This document shows positions 18,471 through 28,351 of a stretch of DNA of 61,923 bases, piece after piece (positions within the stretch are counted from its first letter, which is position 1; every line of letters starts with the position of its first letter). Made by a program: the position numbers and the translations under genes. The stretch covers positions 1-61,923 of the forward strand of contig JAJDWI010000058.1 of the NCBI GenBank assembly GCA_022825665.1, written 5' to 3'. This DNA comes from Candidatus Poribacteria bacterium. Lineage in GTDB: Bacteria > Poribacteria > WGA-4E > WGA-3G. The notes under the pieces were generated by a model. The model did no database searches. It saw only the letters and a program-made list of their open reading frames with translations, and was not told the origin of the DNA.

Positions 18471-20042
18471 TTAGTCTTGCCGCCAATATGGTATTGTCAA
18501 TGAATTGCCATTTCGTACTAAGATACCGAGACAAGTTGCAATCGTCTTTCCATTATGATCAATTCCAGATGATACAATACGATACCCATGTGAACGGTAT
18601 GTAACCCAATCTACTATCTCTCTGAATGTATTATTATCTATTTCTTCAATTTCTAACAGTTGTCCTATATCTGAGAATGGATTTCCCCGTATTGGAGGTT
18701 CAGATTGGTTTTGGGTATCCGGGTTTTCTTCTTCTCGTCGCGCGACGATTGCTTGCGCTTTTGTCTGATCCATCCCAGGTAACAGTTGTAATAACTCAAC
18801 AGACGCTGTATTTATGTTGATTAAACCGTTTACAGTTTCTCCATCTCTTGCAGTAATTTTATCTGCGATTCCCGCGAGGTCTTGAACTGATAGTATTCTC
18901 ACCTGTTTTAATTGATCTATGTTTTGGAAAAAGCCTTGTGAGTTGCGGTGTGATATAATCCGTTGGGCAATCCCGTTATCAATCCCTTGAAGTCCTGTAA
19001 GTTCTTCTGAGTCAGCGGTATTTATATTTATTAATGAGTTGCCTTCATCAAATTCTATCTCTTCAAAAACGAAGCCATCTCCTCCACCATTTCTACCATT
19101 ACCTCCGAAATTACCGCCACCTCCACCGTCATTACCACCACTGCTACTTTCTTCAACTGTTATTTCGCTACTGATGTTATTGAATACATTATCTGATACA
19201 GCTGAAGCATCTAACAGATCAGAGATATTGTCATAGTTTCGCTGTTGGATAATTGCATTCGCCTCTCCTTGTGAAAAAATGGTTTGATTATTATTAGAAC
19301 TTATCTGGCTTAGCTGCTGTGCATTCGCGGAATTGATATTAACTCGTTGTTCCCCATTCGCGTCGGTATTTGCATCAATAGAATAGACAGTTGCTGTGTT
19401 TACAAGTCCTCCGACACCTGTCAATGAAATAGTTGGGGGCAATGGTTCTTCAGTTCCACTTGTTGCTTCTTCCACCGCAGCTTGTTGTTGTAATCCGTAG
19501 AGGATCTCTTTCGTCATTCCTTCAACCCTTGCTACATCTCGGACAGTTCGATATGGACGACCTTCAACAATACGTGAAGCCAGATCTCCAGTTTCATTAA
19601 ATTCTGCCTGTACCCCCAAATAAGAGAGTAAATTTCGAATAAGATCTACTTCTGCCTCATTGATGTTGACCCTTGAGGCTTCATCTGTTATGGTGACCTG
19701 AAATGGGATGAATCCTCCGATTTGTATACCGTCTTCAATCTGTTGCTCAATAGGTTGTGCCCATACTTCACCGAGTGAGTCAAAGTTAGTTTCATCCATA
19801 CTTAACATTGCAACACCCACCTCGAATCCCGATTTTGCAGCGTAATGGTATTTCGTTCTATCTAAAAAGTTCCGCTGTGCTTTACTTTCAAGGTCATAAG
19901 AATAGAGCATCCCCATAGCTAAAACAGAAAGTATGGTTAGAATCCATAGCGTAGATATAAGTGAAATCCCAGACGAATCATGTAAACAGAATGGTCCTGA
20001 TGTATAATATTGATTCTGGGGATTGGTGGTTGATTTGCCCAT
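18471..20042 (-). CDS. gspK: GspK-like minor pseudopilin with four helix-hairpin-helix modules
   Basis: In this 523-residue protein the N-terminal prepilin-like helix SGISLISTLWILTILSVLAM lacks the usual Glu at position 5, as is normal for GspK. It is followed by the AKSGFEVGVAML segment typical of the family. The body has four ComEA-like units opening with (V/I)NIN (VNINEAE, VNINSANAQQL, ININTADSEEL, ININTASVELL), twice the usual number of SAM/HhH-like domains. A Gly/Asn-rich spacer (about 19080-19150 in the DNA) separates units two and three. It would cap the pseudopilus tip with GspI and GspJ. It lies between the gspJ and gspL genes of the same operon. Confidence 0.88.
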   Translation of the reverse strand: MGKSTTNPQNQYYTSGPFCLHDSSGISLISTLWILTILSVLAMGMLYSYDLESKAQRNFLDRTKYHYAAKSGFEVGVAMLSMDETNFDSLGEVWAQPIEQQIEDGIQIGGFIPFQVTITDEASRVNINEAEVDLIRNLLSYLGVQAEFNETGDLASRIVEGRPYRTVRDVARVEGMTKEILYGLQQQAAVEEATSGTEEPLPPTISLTGVGGLVNTATVYSIDANTDANGEQRVNINSANAQQLSQISSNNNQTIFSQGEANAIIQQRNYDNISDLLDASAVSDNVFNNISSEITVEESSSGGNDGGGGGNFGGNGRNGGGDGFVFEEIEFDEGNSLININTADSEELTGLQGIDNGIAQRIISHRNSQGFFQNIDQLKQVRILSVQDLAGIADKITARDGETVNGLININTASVELLQLLPGMDQTKAQAIVARREEENPDTQNQSEPPIRGNPFSDIGQLLEIEEIDNNTFREIVDWVTYRSHGYRIVSSGIDHNGKTIATCLGILVRNGNSLTIPYWRQD

Positions 20043-20063
20043 AGTTACCTACTAATATACAGA

Positions 20064-20969
20064 TTATTCCACTGCTGCTTGTGCACTTGATTCAGAATTT
20101 GCACTTGGCGGTAGATATATCATCGTGGATTGTGTTAATGCATCAGGCGGAATACCACCTTCGGGTTGAGCGAATGTTTGTGCAGTGGTGGATTGACGTT
20201 TTTCTTCATCTATAACACTTATCAAAATCGAAATAGCAATTGGGACAGCATCTGTCTGAGTCCAAGTTTCATATTGTGATTCTCCATCAAAATACTTAAC
20301 ATCAAAGTTTACAATTCCATCAATTATTGGATCTACTTTGAAATCAATTGGTGTTCCATTTTCATCTACTGGTGGTACAGCCTCAGAATTCATAAATGCC
20401 GCAACTACAAACTCTGGATCCAGTGCTGTCGTTACGATTCGATAAAGTGAAAGAGGAACTTCTTGACCTGTCGGAACCTGTCCCGGTTGTTGCGTTCCAG
20501 TATATGGTGGCGGAATATTACCAACTTGTCTTTCTTCTATAGGTGTCTGTTGACCGATATAGTAAGCAACACGACGGACATCACTGAACGGCTGGGCTGT
20601 TAAAGTGTCCACTGCACCTATATCTATCAGAAAGGGGTCTGGATCTGTCTTTACCAATGTTACAAAACTGACTATATCCATCTCACCCGATTCTGTGGGA
20701 ATATCTTCGGAAAAAATGGTCAGCAATTCGTCAGATGTATCTGCCTGTATTTGACTTAGATCCGTGTTTATCTTATTTAATGCTACACGTGTACGTTGGG
20801 TCTGAATTAATTTTGATTGCGTTAGATGATATGATTTTATAGCAGTGTTGAAAACAGCGTAAGAGGAACCTCCAAGAATAATCACGACACTAACAGCAGT
20901 TAGCATTTCTACGAGTGTTATTCCGCTTTCACACTTTTTTATTAGTTTTCTCATTATTCTGTGTTCCAT
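20064..20969 (-). CDS. gspJ: GspJ-like minor pseudopilin
   Basis: The 301-residue protein has a class III prepilin leader: a short basic stretch, then G-ITLVEMLTAVSVVIILGG with Glu at position 5 after the cleavage site. The C-terminal globular part contains DGIVNFDVKYFDG and AIPIAISILISVID, the beta-rich pattern of GspJ. Proline- and Gln-rich inserts (IPPPYTGTQQPGQVPTGQEV) make it longer than usual. The first ATG is listed; the in-frame ATG at 20954 gives a shorter leader and is equally plausible. It lies between the gspI and gspK genes. Confidence 0.85.
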   Translation of the reverse strand: MEHRIMRKLIKKCESGITLVEMLTAVSVVIILGGSSYAVFNTAIKSYHLTQSKLIQTQRTRVALNKINTDLSQIQADTSDELLTIFSEDIPTESGEMDIVSFVTLVKTDPDPFLIDIGAVDTLTAQPFSDVRRVAYYIGQQTPIEERQVGNIPPPYTGTQQPGQVPTGQEVPLSLYRIVTTALDPEFVVAAFMNSEAVPPVDENGTPIDFKVDPIIDGIVNFDVKYFDGESQYETWTQTDAVPIAISILISVIDEEKRQSTTAQTFAQPEGGIPPDALTQSTMIYLPPSANSESSAQAAVE

Positions 20970-21095
20970 ATCAGAGATATTGTTCTTGACGTTAATACTA
21001 TTTTCTTATACCATTTTTAAATATAGCATACCTTTCAAGAAGTATTCTCCGTTCAAGCAATCAATGCTTATTCTGTAAACAACATCCGATCTATA

Positions 21096-21503
21096 TCAAT
21101 TTTGCTGTTGTTGGATTTCTCGACTTGCCATATAGGTAAACATCGAAATCGATTGTATCTTTCCTATATGCTCCCATGAGACAGTTAACTCAATTTTCCG
21201 AAGTCCAAGTATTTCATCTGATTCGACATCCGTAACCACGGATTGCCACTCAAAAATGGAACTACCCCCAAAAACATCGCTATCTGATCCGACTTCTGGG
21301 TATCCGATGGCTTCAAGTTCTGCCATTTTGGATTTCAGCAGGTATAGTGCCGTAATTTTATGATCAGTTTGACCAATGGTGGCATTGGTATCACTAAACA
21401 CCTTTAATAAAGCAGGTAATATTGCAGCCATAATTGCTATGGTTACAAGAATTTCAGCAAGCGTGAACCCCTCTTCACGAGCGCAAAATAATTTACTTGC
21501 CAT
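21096..21503 (-). CDS. gspI: GspI-like minor pseudopilin
   Basis: The 135-residue protein has the prepilin signature EEGFTLAEILVTIAIMAAILPAL (cleavage after the Gly, Glu at +5). The short C-terminal domain (ALYLLKSKMAELEAIGYPEVG; LRKIELTVSWEH) matches GspI, including its characteristic KxxELxxxG stretch. Its start lies 11 bases inside the end of the GspH-like gene, so the two are translationally coupled. It would form the tip complex with GspJ and GspK. Confidence 0.87.
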   Translation of the reverse strand: MASKLFCAREEGFTLAEILVTIAIMAAILPALLKVFSDTNATIGQTDHKITALYLLKSKMAELEAIGYPEVGSDSDVFGGSSIFEWQSVVTDVESDEILGLRKIELTVSWEHIGKIQSISMFTYMASREIQQQQN

Positions 21504-22164
21504 TATTTACATCCTCTAAACCTAAAGTTTGAATCTGTTCTGGTGACATCTGTTCAACTCGTGATCGTCCGGTTGCCCCTTCAACTGAGATTGCGACTAC
21601 TTTATCATTAGCATTTGTCAGGTAGACTATAGTATCTTCTGATGCCGCTGTCGGGGAAAAATAGACGTAATCCACCCCTGATATTATTTGTTGAGTTATT
21701 CCATTATGTGAGGTAACTATAGATGCTATTGAAATACCTTGGTTGAGCGGATGCGGTATACCCATGACCCCACCGGTTCTGGAAATTGTGACTTGCTGTC
21801 CGTTTGCAGCAGCTGTAGTAGAAGCAGCAGCGGTATTTGAGGCTTGTCCTACAGAAGCGGATGGATTCTGAGCATCAAAAGTTTCGCTGGAAGCCAACCA
21901 ATATCTATTGTTGTCCACATCAAAAATAACGAGATGTGTAGTCTGTTCTGTTATTGCCATGTCGCGGGCGAAGGAGAGTGTATCAACAATCGCCCGCGCA
22001 GAGGTGTTTAACCGTCGGGATGCAGCAAAACCCCGCATTGCTGGCATTGATATGGAGGATAAAACGGCAATAATTGCCAGAACCACCATAATTTCCATGA
22101 GACTGAAACCTTCCTCATTATTAGAGGAAGTGCGTCGTATGAGGGGTCTTAAACTACCAATCAT
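21493..22164 (-). CDS. gspH: GspH-like minor pseudopilin
   Basis: The frame opens further upstream inside gspG, but the ATG at 22164 is preferred: it lies seven bases after the gspG stop and gives a normal prepilin leader ending EEG before FSLMEIMVVLAIIAVLSSI. The roughly 223-residue protein has the GspH/FimT pattern (ARAIVDTLSFARDMAITEQTTHLVIFDVDNNRYWL). An Ala/Thr-rich loop (about 21800-21860) is low complexity. No clear ribosome binding site is seen, so reinitiation from gspG is likely. Confidence 0.85.
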   Translation of the reverse strand: MIGSLRPLIRRTSSNNEEGFSLMEIMVVLAIIAVLSSISMPAMRGFAASRRLNTSARAIVDTLSFARDMAITEQTTHLVIFDVDNNRYWLASSETFDAQNPSASVGQASNTAAASTTAAANGQQVTISRTGGVMGIPHPLNQGISIASIVTSHNGITQQIISGVDYVYFSPTAASEDTIVYLTNANDKVVAISVEGATGRSRVEQMSPEQIQTLGLEDVNNGK

Positions 22165-22171
22165 AATAATT

Positions 22172-22633
22172 TTATTTCGCTTGTAGTGTTGCTTCTTCAT
22201 CAATCCAGTTGTGGATGTCCGCATCAAGCTTCTCACCGCCCAACTTGCCATCTTTACCATACGACATTAGGTCATAATCATATCCATAATGAGTTCCAGG
22301 ATACCGGTAAATATAAGGATTTCCCCACGGATCAGCGGTTACTGGACTTTTAGTATATGGACCATCCCAGTTGAGAGTTGCTTGGCTTGGTGCCCGCCAC
22401 AATGCGTTTAATCCCTCTTCAGTAGATGGATATGTACCTACATCAATAGAATACTGAGATAAGGCAACGCCAAGATTCGCTATTTCCGTTTCAGCTTTAC
22501 CAACCCGTGCGTCATCAATAGCTGTTATCACACGTGGCGCGATGAATGCTGCCAATATACCTAAGATTGCGATAACTATTGTCAATTCAATTAATGTTAA
22601 ACCTGATTCGTCTGTTCTAAACTGTTTGAACAT
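22172..22633 (-). CDS. gspG: Major pseudopilin GspG
   Basis: The 153-residue protein is a textbook GspG: leader MFKQFRTDESG, then LTLIELTIVIAILGILAAFI with Glu5, followed by the family signatures GTYPSTEEGLNALW, DPWGNPYIYRYPG and YDLMSYGKDGKLGG. The major pseudopilin polymerises into the piston-like pseudopilus and binds calcium near its C-terminus. A good AAGGAG site precedes the ATG. A 133-base gap separates it from gspF upstream and may hold an internal promoter or processing site. Confidence 0.97.
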   Translation of the reverse strand: MFKQFRTDESGLTLIELTIVIAILGILAAFIAPRVITAIDDARVGKAETEIANLGVALSQYSIDVGTYPSTEEGLNALWRAPSQATLNWDGPYTKSPVTADPWGNPYIYRYPGTHYGYDYDLMSYGKDGKLGGEKLDADIHNWIDEEATLQAK

Positions 22634-22766
22634 TTAATTTAACTCCTTTTCGTTTTGCAGAACACTTGTTCTAATTCTATGTTCCTATAACAGTACTTGT
22701 CTTTATTTAGACATATATTTTTTCTGATAGTTTAGACAATAAACCTTGAAAAACTGAAAATCTCCA

Positions 22767-23990
22767 TCAATTGCCTATCAATTTGTTTGCTTCGAAAATT
22801 GGCAAAATCATTGCTACAGCAATAAAACCAATAAGTAAACCCATTATTAAAATGACTAAAGGACCAATTGAACCAGTTACTCGTTCAAGACTTTTCTTGA
22901 TTTCCATGTCGTAGTAGTCAGATAACTTTTTTAACATCGTGACAGGTTCACCGGATTCCTCACCAACAGCGATCATATGTGTCACAAGTGTCGGAAAGTC
23001 TTGGCTCTGGTCAAGTTCTCGAGAAAGCGTAGAACCTTGTTCTACCTCTCTTTCTGCATCAGAGATAATATTGCTGAATACCTTGTTTCCAATAGTATCC
23101 TTAACGACTTGCAAAGCAGGTAGCATACGCACCCCATTTTCCAAAAGTGTAGCCATTGTACGGGTGAATCTGACGATGGCAAAGGTGCTAAATATAGTTC
23201 CAATTAGTGGCAATTTGATCTTAAACCTGTCAAACTGTGTCTTTCCACTATCTGTCTGTAAATAATTGCGCAGCAGAACACCAACAGGTGCAGCCACTAA
23301 TATCCCTATCCACCAATATCCCGCAAGAACATCCGAAATACCAATGAGGACTTGTGTTGGCATCGGCAATTTTCCACCAAGGTCTTCAAACATAGTTGTA
23401 AACTTCGGAATAACGAAAATCATCAAAATTGTAACGGACAGGATCATCAAAGAGGCAAGAATAGCAGGATAGAACAAGGCAGAAACAACTTGGTTTTTGA
23501 GTAGCCGTTGCCTTTCAGCAAATTCTGCAAGTCGTTCCAAAACTTCCCCTAATACACCACCAGTTTCACCAGCCTTTACCATGTTAACGTATAAGTCGGT
23601 AAAGATTTTGGGATGTTGGTTTAATGCATCGTTAAATGTTGCTCCGTGTTCAACATCATATTTGACTTGGGATACAATACGGTTTAATTCCGGGTTGGTA
23701 ATCTGTTCTAATGTCACCTCTAAAGCACGGGGTAGTGCCACGTGAGCATTCAATAAGGCTGCTAACTGATATGTAAAAAACTCAACTTCAGACGCTTTTA
23801 TTTTTTTCGACCCAATACTAAATAATCGTTTTGCTTTAGATTCAAGGGCTTCACCTTCCTCCACAATCTGTGTAGGCCAGTACCCCATCTGCCGCAATTG
23901 GGCTTTCAACTCAGCTGTTGAGTCTGCTTCTAAAGTGTTATTGACTGTTGCACCACTGTGAGTGATAGCTTCATATTGATATCTTGGCAT
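22767..23990 (-). CDS. gspF: Inner-membrane platform protein GspF
   Basis: The 407-residue protein carries two T2SSF domains and three to four hydrophobic helices (ALFYPAILASLMILSVTILMIF; YWWIGILVAAPVGVLL; IGPLVILIMGLLIGFIAVAMILPIF). Landmarks are FTYQLAALLNAHVALPRALE, ETGGVLGEVLERLAEF and GEESGEPVTMLKKLSDYYD. It recruits and couples the ATPase GspE to pseudopilus assembly. Its gene lies 81 bases downstream of gspE on the same strand. Confidence 0.96.
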   Translation of the reverse strand: MPRYQYEAITHSGATVNNTLEADSTAELKAQLRQMGYWPTQIVEEGEALESKAKRLFSIGSKKIKASEVEFFTYQLAALLNAHVALPRALEVTLEQITNPELNRIVSQVKYDVEHGATFNDALNQHPKIFTDLYVNMVKAGETGGVLGEVLERLAEFAERQRLLKNQVVSALFYPAILASLMILSVTILMIFVIPKFTTMFEDLGGKLPMPTQVLIGISDVLAGYWWIGILVAAPVGVLLRNYLQTDSGKTQFDRFKIKLPLIGTIFSTFAIVRFTRTMATLLENGVRMLPALQVVKDTIGNKVFSNIISDAEREVEQGSTLSRELDQSQDFPTLVTHMIAVGEESGEPVTMLKKLSDYYDMEIKKSLERVTGSIGPLVILIMGLLIGFIAVAMILPIFEANKLIGN

Positions 23991-24071
23991 GGTTTTTCTC
24001 TATAGAAAATGTTCTGTATTCATTATACATTATGTTGGACACACCTACACAACAAGTCTGCCCGTGGTTAT

Positions 24072-25955
24072 CTAATTAACCGCACTCTGCTCAGAAGTAT
24101 CTTGATTATCTTCATTAAAATCGAAAACATCTTCTTGCGTAAGTCGTAGGATTTCGTCAATAGTTGTCATACCTTTAGTGACCTTTTGCCAACCATCTTC
24201 GCGTAAACTTCTCATACCTAATTTCACGGCAAGTCGACGCAGTTCGCTGGTAGATACATGCTGAAGTGTCAGATCTCGCAATTCTTCATTCATAAAAATC
24301 ACTTCAAAGATACCGATTCTACCTCTATAACCTCTACCACGGCATTCTTTACAACCACCTACTTTTGCCCGAGGAATTTCCAGATCAGTTGACACATTAA
24401 CACCATTGTTACTAAAGAGTCCAGCAAGATCCTTTTCAGTCGGTTGATACATCTCACAACAAGTTTTGCAAACACGACGTGCTAAACGTTGTGCAATTAT
24501 ACCTTCAACTGTAGACGAAACCAGATACGGTTCCACATTCATATCAATAAGACGCGTGATAGCACCAGGAGCATCATTTGTATGTAATGTACTAAACACA
24601 AGGTGACCAGTAAGTGATGTATGAATTGCCATTTCTGCTGTCTCATAGTCACGAATCTCACCAACCAATACCTTATCTGGATCTTGACGTAGAATATGTC
24701 GTAAACCATCGGCAAATGAAAACTGAATATCTGGATTAACTTGAATCTGGTTTATCCCTTCCAATTCATATTCAACAGGGTCTTCAAGTGTAATAATTTT
24801 GACTTCCGGTGTGTTGATCTCTTTTAAACAAGCATAAAGTGTTGTAGTTTTACCACTACCTGTGGGTCCTGTTGCGAGGATTATACCGTGTGGTCTGTGA
24901 ATCATCCGTTCGAAGAGTTCAAAGTTATCATCAGTAAGACCGAGTTCTGTTAATCCGAATTCAATCGATTGACGATCAAGAATACGTAACACAACACTTT
25001 CACTATGCTGTGTAGCAACAGTAGGTACAGTAGATACACGTAAATCAATCTGACGTCCACCTCGTAAACTCGCAATTTCTTTGTTGATTTTGCCGTCCTG
25101 TGGACGCCGACGTTCTGCTACGTCCATCCCTGCCATAATTTTGATACGCGAGGTAATCGCTGACTGAAGATACGCAGGAGGTTGTTCTTGGTCTTCTAAA
25201 ACACCGTCAACTCGAAATCGGATTTTTAACTCTTCTGGATAAGGTTCAATGTGAATATCACTCGCACCCGCACGGACAGCATCAATAATCATTTGGTCAA
25301 CTGCATTGACAACAGTCGGATCTTCGCTAAGATCCTTTTCGTCTATACCGAAGTCTTCAATTCTTTCACGTTCAATTGTTGCAGCTGCACCGACCGGACC
25401 CTTGATACCTGCACTGAGAAGAGACGCAGCATCTTTACCATAACATCGAACAATAGCATCTGAAATCTCATCTTCGTCAGCAAGTAGGAGATTGATCTCA
25501 CACTCAGTGACAAATTGAATTTCGTCTATCAACATAACATCTTGTACATCTGCTACTGCTACTGTAAGAACATTCCCTTCAAGCCGCACCGGGACAATCT
25601 TATTTCGATTCGCGAAACTGGGAGGTACTTTTTCAAGAGCTTCCTTCTCGGGATTAATATCTAACAATTGAATTATCGGTGTTCCCGATTCACGTCCTTT
25701 TTTGGCAAGTTCAAGGACTTGTTCCGATACGTATGCGGATATAATCGATTCCTCAGTCTCACCCGCCTTTTCAATTTCATCCAGTATTTCCCGATAACCC
25801 TGTGAATCCGAGTCAGGATCCCCATCAAGTTCAATAGGTTTATTTACCCAACCTTCAAGGATTTTTTCATGGATTTGATGATATTCCTGATCTGTTAGCA
25901 AGTTTGCTTCTCGTATTACTTCAACGAGGGATTTTTTGGCTGGCACACCGTACAT
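24072..25955 (-). CDS. gspE: Secretion/pilus assembly ATPase GspE/PilB
   Basis: The 627-residue protein has an N-terminal MshEN-type domain (NRNKIVPVRLEGNVLTVAVAD), a second N-domain, and the RecA-like ATPase core with Walker A GPTGSGKTTT (about residue 357), the Asp-box LEDPVEYELEGINQIQVN, Walker B-like ILRQDPDKVLVGEIRD and the His-box TGHLVFSTLHTND. A zinc-binding tetracysteine (CKTC ... CKEC, about residues 498-536) is present, as in GspE. It powers pseudopilus assembly from the cytoplasm. It is the first gene of the minus-strand gsp operon. Confidence 0.96.
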   Translation of the reverse strand: MYGVPAKKSLVEVIREANLLTDQEYHQIHEKILEGWVNKPIELDGDPDSDSQGYREILDEIEKAGETEESIISAYVSEQVLELAKKGRESGTPIIQLLDINPEKEALEKVPPSFANRNKIVPVRLEGNVLTVAVADVQDVMLIDEIQFVTECEINLLLADEDEISDAIVRCYGKDAASLLSAGIKGPVGAAATIERERIEDFGIDEKDLSEDPTVVNAVDQMIIDAVRAGASDIHIEPYPEELKIRFRVDGVLEDQEQPPAYLQSAITSRIKIMAGMDVAERRRPQDGKINKEIASLRGGRQIDLRVSTVPTVATQHSESVVLRILDRQSIEFGLTELGLTDDNFELFERMIHRPHGIILATGPTGSGKTTTLYACLKEINTPEVKIITLEDPVEYELEGINQIQVNPDIQFSFADGLRHILRQDPDKVLVGEIRDYETAEMAIHTSLTGHLVFSTLHTNDAPGAITRLIDMNVEPYLVSSTVEGIIAQRLARRVCKTCCEMYQPTEKDLAGLFSNNGVNVSTDLEIPRAKVGGCKECRGRGYRGRIGIFEVIFMNEELRDLTLQHVSTSELRRLAVKLGMRSLREDGWQKVTKGMTTIDEILRLTQEDVFDFNEDNQDTSEQSAVN

Positions 25956-26511
25956 AGTATATTTGTTCCTTATTGATTTTCAGATAATCAGTGCTTTATG
26001 ACGCAGCATTACCTATTTGGTTTAAATTCAACCACTCAAAACACCTTCTGTTTAATGTTAGTTTAACCAATGTAAATAATCTTATCGCCACGGATGTGGT
26101 TTGCACAAAGAAAAGTAATATCATGCGGGAATGAATACCCATTTGGGTAATTAATCATCATTATTCAACCAACGACGTTGAAGGTCAAATTTTATCAGTT
26201 TTCCACAAACTTGTCGTTTAAGACGATAAATCATGTAAAAAAGTTTAAAATCAGACTAAAAGGCTTCCCCATTTACTAACAGATTATCGGACATTGCTAC
26301 GAAATGTATCTATTTACTAAAACATTACGTAATAATATATGTTTGTGAATTTCTAATTCTAACTGTGATTTATATCTCATACCCTATTTTGTCTATTAGA
26401 CTGAAATGTGGTGTGTATGTTCGGAATATTGGAAAATTGTTGTGAAAACCGCATTTTAGAAGGTTTTTTCAAGTATTTATATAAATATTTCATTTTTTTT
26501 AAACATTTTGC
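25956..26511. other. Divergent intergenic region between gspE and the sigma factor
   Basis: This very AT-rich stretch has no protein-like frame. It must hold the promoter of the leftward gsp operon, but no single good candidate stands out. The rightward sigma-factor promoter lies at its right edge. No dispersed REP palindromes are present here. Confidence 0.6.
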
Positions 26512-26541
26512 TTGACAAAACGTTATAGTATATTGTATTAT
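26512..26541 (+). promoter_or_regulatory. Sigma-70-type promoter of the sigma factor gene
   Basis: TTGACA (26512-26517), an 18-base spacer and TATTAT (26536-26541) precede the sigma factor ATG by about 50 bases. A strong AAGGAGAGGAG ribosome binding site follows at 26576-26586. Confidence 0.8.
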
Positions 26542-26589
26542 TAATCTCTGGCAGATTTTTTAGCAATTTTATACAAGGAGAGGAGACGA

Positions 26590-27558
26590 ATGGAAACCGA
26601 GTATTTCGGTGAAACAGAAAATATTAATAGTGTTGATACATTTATAGATGATGTGTATCCCTCAGAAGAAACGGAATATGCGAATGACTACAAAGGTAGT
26701 GATAGAAGTGCTTTAACAAGTTGGTTAAGGAGTGTTGCAGGACATCGTTTATTATCTCGTGAGGAAGAAGTAGAATTAGCAAAACGGATTGAGGCTGGTG
26801 ATACATCGGCACGTGACGAACTTGTTCAGGCTAATTTGCGACTTGTCATTTCTATCGCAGTCAAGTATCAAGGGAACAAAGTACCGCTCGAAGATTTGAT
26901 TCAGGAAGGAAATATCGGGTTAATTAAAGCAGCAGGTAAGTTTGATTATCGAAAAGGCTTTAAGTTTAGTACTTACGCAATCTGGTGGATTAAACAGTCG
27001 ATTATGCGAACACTTGATAACTTCGCACGATCTATTAGACTACCCGCTTATATCGTTGCGAAAATGAATAAGTTCGACGCAACGTATGCTGCGCTTTGTC
27101 AAGAACTTCAACGTGAACCCACACGTGCTGAAATCGCTGAAGCACTTGACCTAACTGTACAACAGGTCGAGGAAATACTAACGTTTAATGCAGATACCAT
27201 TTCAATGGATTTGCCGTTGGGAGATGAACGATCATCCCGTTCAGCGGCAACATTGGGTGATTTAATTGAAGATCCAGCTACCGCTTCTCAAGACGGGGCA
27301 ATTGAACAGTTGATCACACACGATTTGGTTGAACAATTTCTCAGCAAACTTTCAGAACGTGAACAACAAGTTCTAAAAATGCGTTTTGGTCTTGAAGATG
27401 GTGAACGCAAAACACTCCGTGAAATCGGAGATGCCCTTGACGTTACCCGTGAACGTATCCGACAATTAGAAATCTATGCAATTTCTCAGTTAAGCAACCT
27501 TTACAACGAAATGGGTGAATTTCGTACAGAATATACGGCTGATCAAACAGCCGCATGA
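26590..27558 (+). CDS. Primary-type sigma-70 factor lacking region 1.1
   Basis: The 322-residue protein has region 1.2/2 (SWLRSVAGHRLLSREEEVELAKRIEAGD; NLRLVISIAVKY; DLIQEGNIGLIKAAGKFDYR at about 102; FSTYAIWWIKQSIMRTL for -10 recognition), region 3 (REPTRAEIAEALDLTVQQVEEIL) and region 4 (LSEREQQVLKMRFGL; TLREIGDALDVTRERIRQLE, the -35 helix-turn-helix at about 275-295). The acidic N-terminus of about 40 residues replaces region 1.1, so it is either a small group 1 factor or a group 2 factor (RpoS/HrdB-like). It directs RNA polymerase to promoters such as its own. nfuA-like follows 21 bases downstream. Confidence 0.93.
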   Translation: METEYFGETENINSVDTFIDDVYPSEETEYANDYKGSDRSALTSWLRSVAGHRLLSREEEVELAKRIEAGDTSARDELVQANLRLVISIAVKYQGNKVPLEDLIQEGNIGLIKAAGKFDYRKGFKFSTYAIWWIKQSIMRTLDNFARSIRLPAYIVAKMNKFDATYAALCQELQREPTRAEIAEALDLTVQQVEEILTFNADTISMDLPLGDERSSRSAATLGDLIEDPATASQDGAIEQLITHDLVEQFLSKLSEREQQVLKMRFGLEDGERKTLREIGDALDVTRERIRQLEIYAISQLSNLYNEMGEFRTEYTADQTAA

Positions 27559-27579
27559 TATGAATCACTAAAGGCACTT

Positions 27580-28194
27580 ATGAAGAATTTATTCAAAAAA
27601 ATCGCTGGGTCTGAAACCTCTTTAATAGAGGTGACGGAAACTGCGCAAGAAAAAATTCAGACTGTTATTGACGCTGAAGATGTGGAAGTGGAAGGACTGC
27701 GGATTAGTATTGAAGGACGTAGTGCTTCTGCTTTCCAATATAGCCTCGGTTTAGCTACAGAAGCTGAAGAAGGTGACATCGTCCTTGACTTGGGAACTTT
27801 TAAGGTACTGGTAGATTCCAAAAGTGCTGATGACCTTAAAGGAGCAGTGATTGATTACGTTGAAGACCTCAATTCAAGTGGATTCAAGATTGACAACCCA
27901 AATACACCAACATGGGACAATCCGAAAGCACAAAAGATTCAGGAACTCATTGACGAGAGGATTAACCCTGCTGTCGCAGCACACGGTGGGCAAATTGAAC
28001 TTCTAAACGTTGAAGATGATGCCATCTATATCCACATGGGTGGTGGGTGTCAGGGGTGCGGCATGGCAAACGTAACGCTCAAACACGGTATTGAAGCAAT
28101 GATTCAAGAAGTGTTCCCAGAAATAAAGCAGGTTATTGACACAACTGACCATGCATCTGGTACTAACCCTTACTATACACAAGGAAAAGGATAA
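27580..28194 (+). CDS. nfuA: Nfu-type Fe-S cluster carrier protein
   Basis: The 204-residue protein joins an N-terminal A-type-carrier-like domain (SLIEVTETAQEKIQTVIDAED; GLRISIEGRSASAFQYSLGL) with a C-terminal NifU domain (IQELIDERINPAVAAHGGQIELLNVED). The Fe-S cluster ligands C157-x-x-C160 are present in GGGCQGCGMANVTLKHGIE. As in NfuA, the N-domain has lost the cysteines of true A-type carriers. It would pass 4Fe-4S clusters to cytoplasmic targets. It lies 21 bases after the sigma factor gene and is probably co-transcribed with it. Confidence 0.9.
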   Translation: MKNLFKKIAGSETSLIEVTETAQEKIQTVIDAEDVEVEGLRISIEGRSASAFQYSLGLATEAEEGDIVLDLGTFKVLVDSKSADDLKGAVIDYVEDLNSSGFKIDNPNTPTWDNPKAQKIQELIDERINPAVAAHGGQIELLNVEDDAIYIHMGGGCQGCGMANVTLKHGIEAMIQEVFPEIKQVIDTTDHASGTNPYYTQGKG

Positions 28195-28351
28195 TAAACA
28201 GATTTTGTTGATTTCTGAATTTTGTTAGTTTAAGCAAGTATTAGGATTGAAATTGAGAATGTTGGCTGAAGCAATAGTGCTTTAGCCATTTTTTATGCAA
28301 TTAGTAGTTTTGGTTTATTATGTATTCCGATTTTGGTATGCGATTATATGT

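Noticed and set aside
27580-28194. A-type Fe-S carrier (IscA/ErpA) as the name for this gene
   Set aside because: The N-terminal domain lacks the carrier cysteines and the real ligands are in the C-terminal NifU-type domain, so Nfu is the better call.
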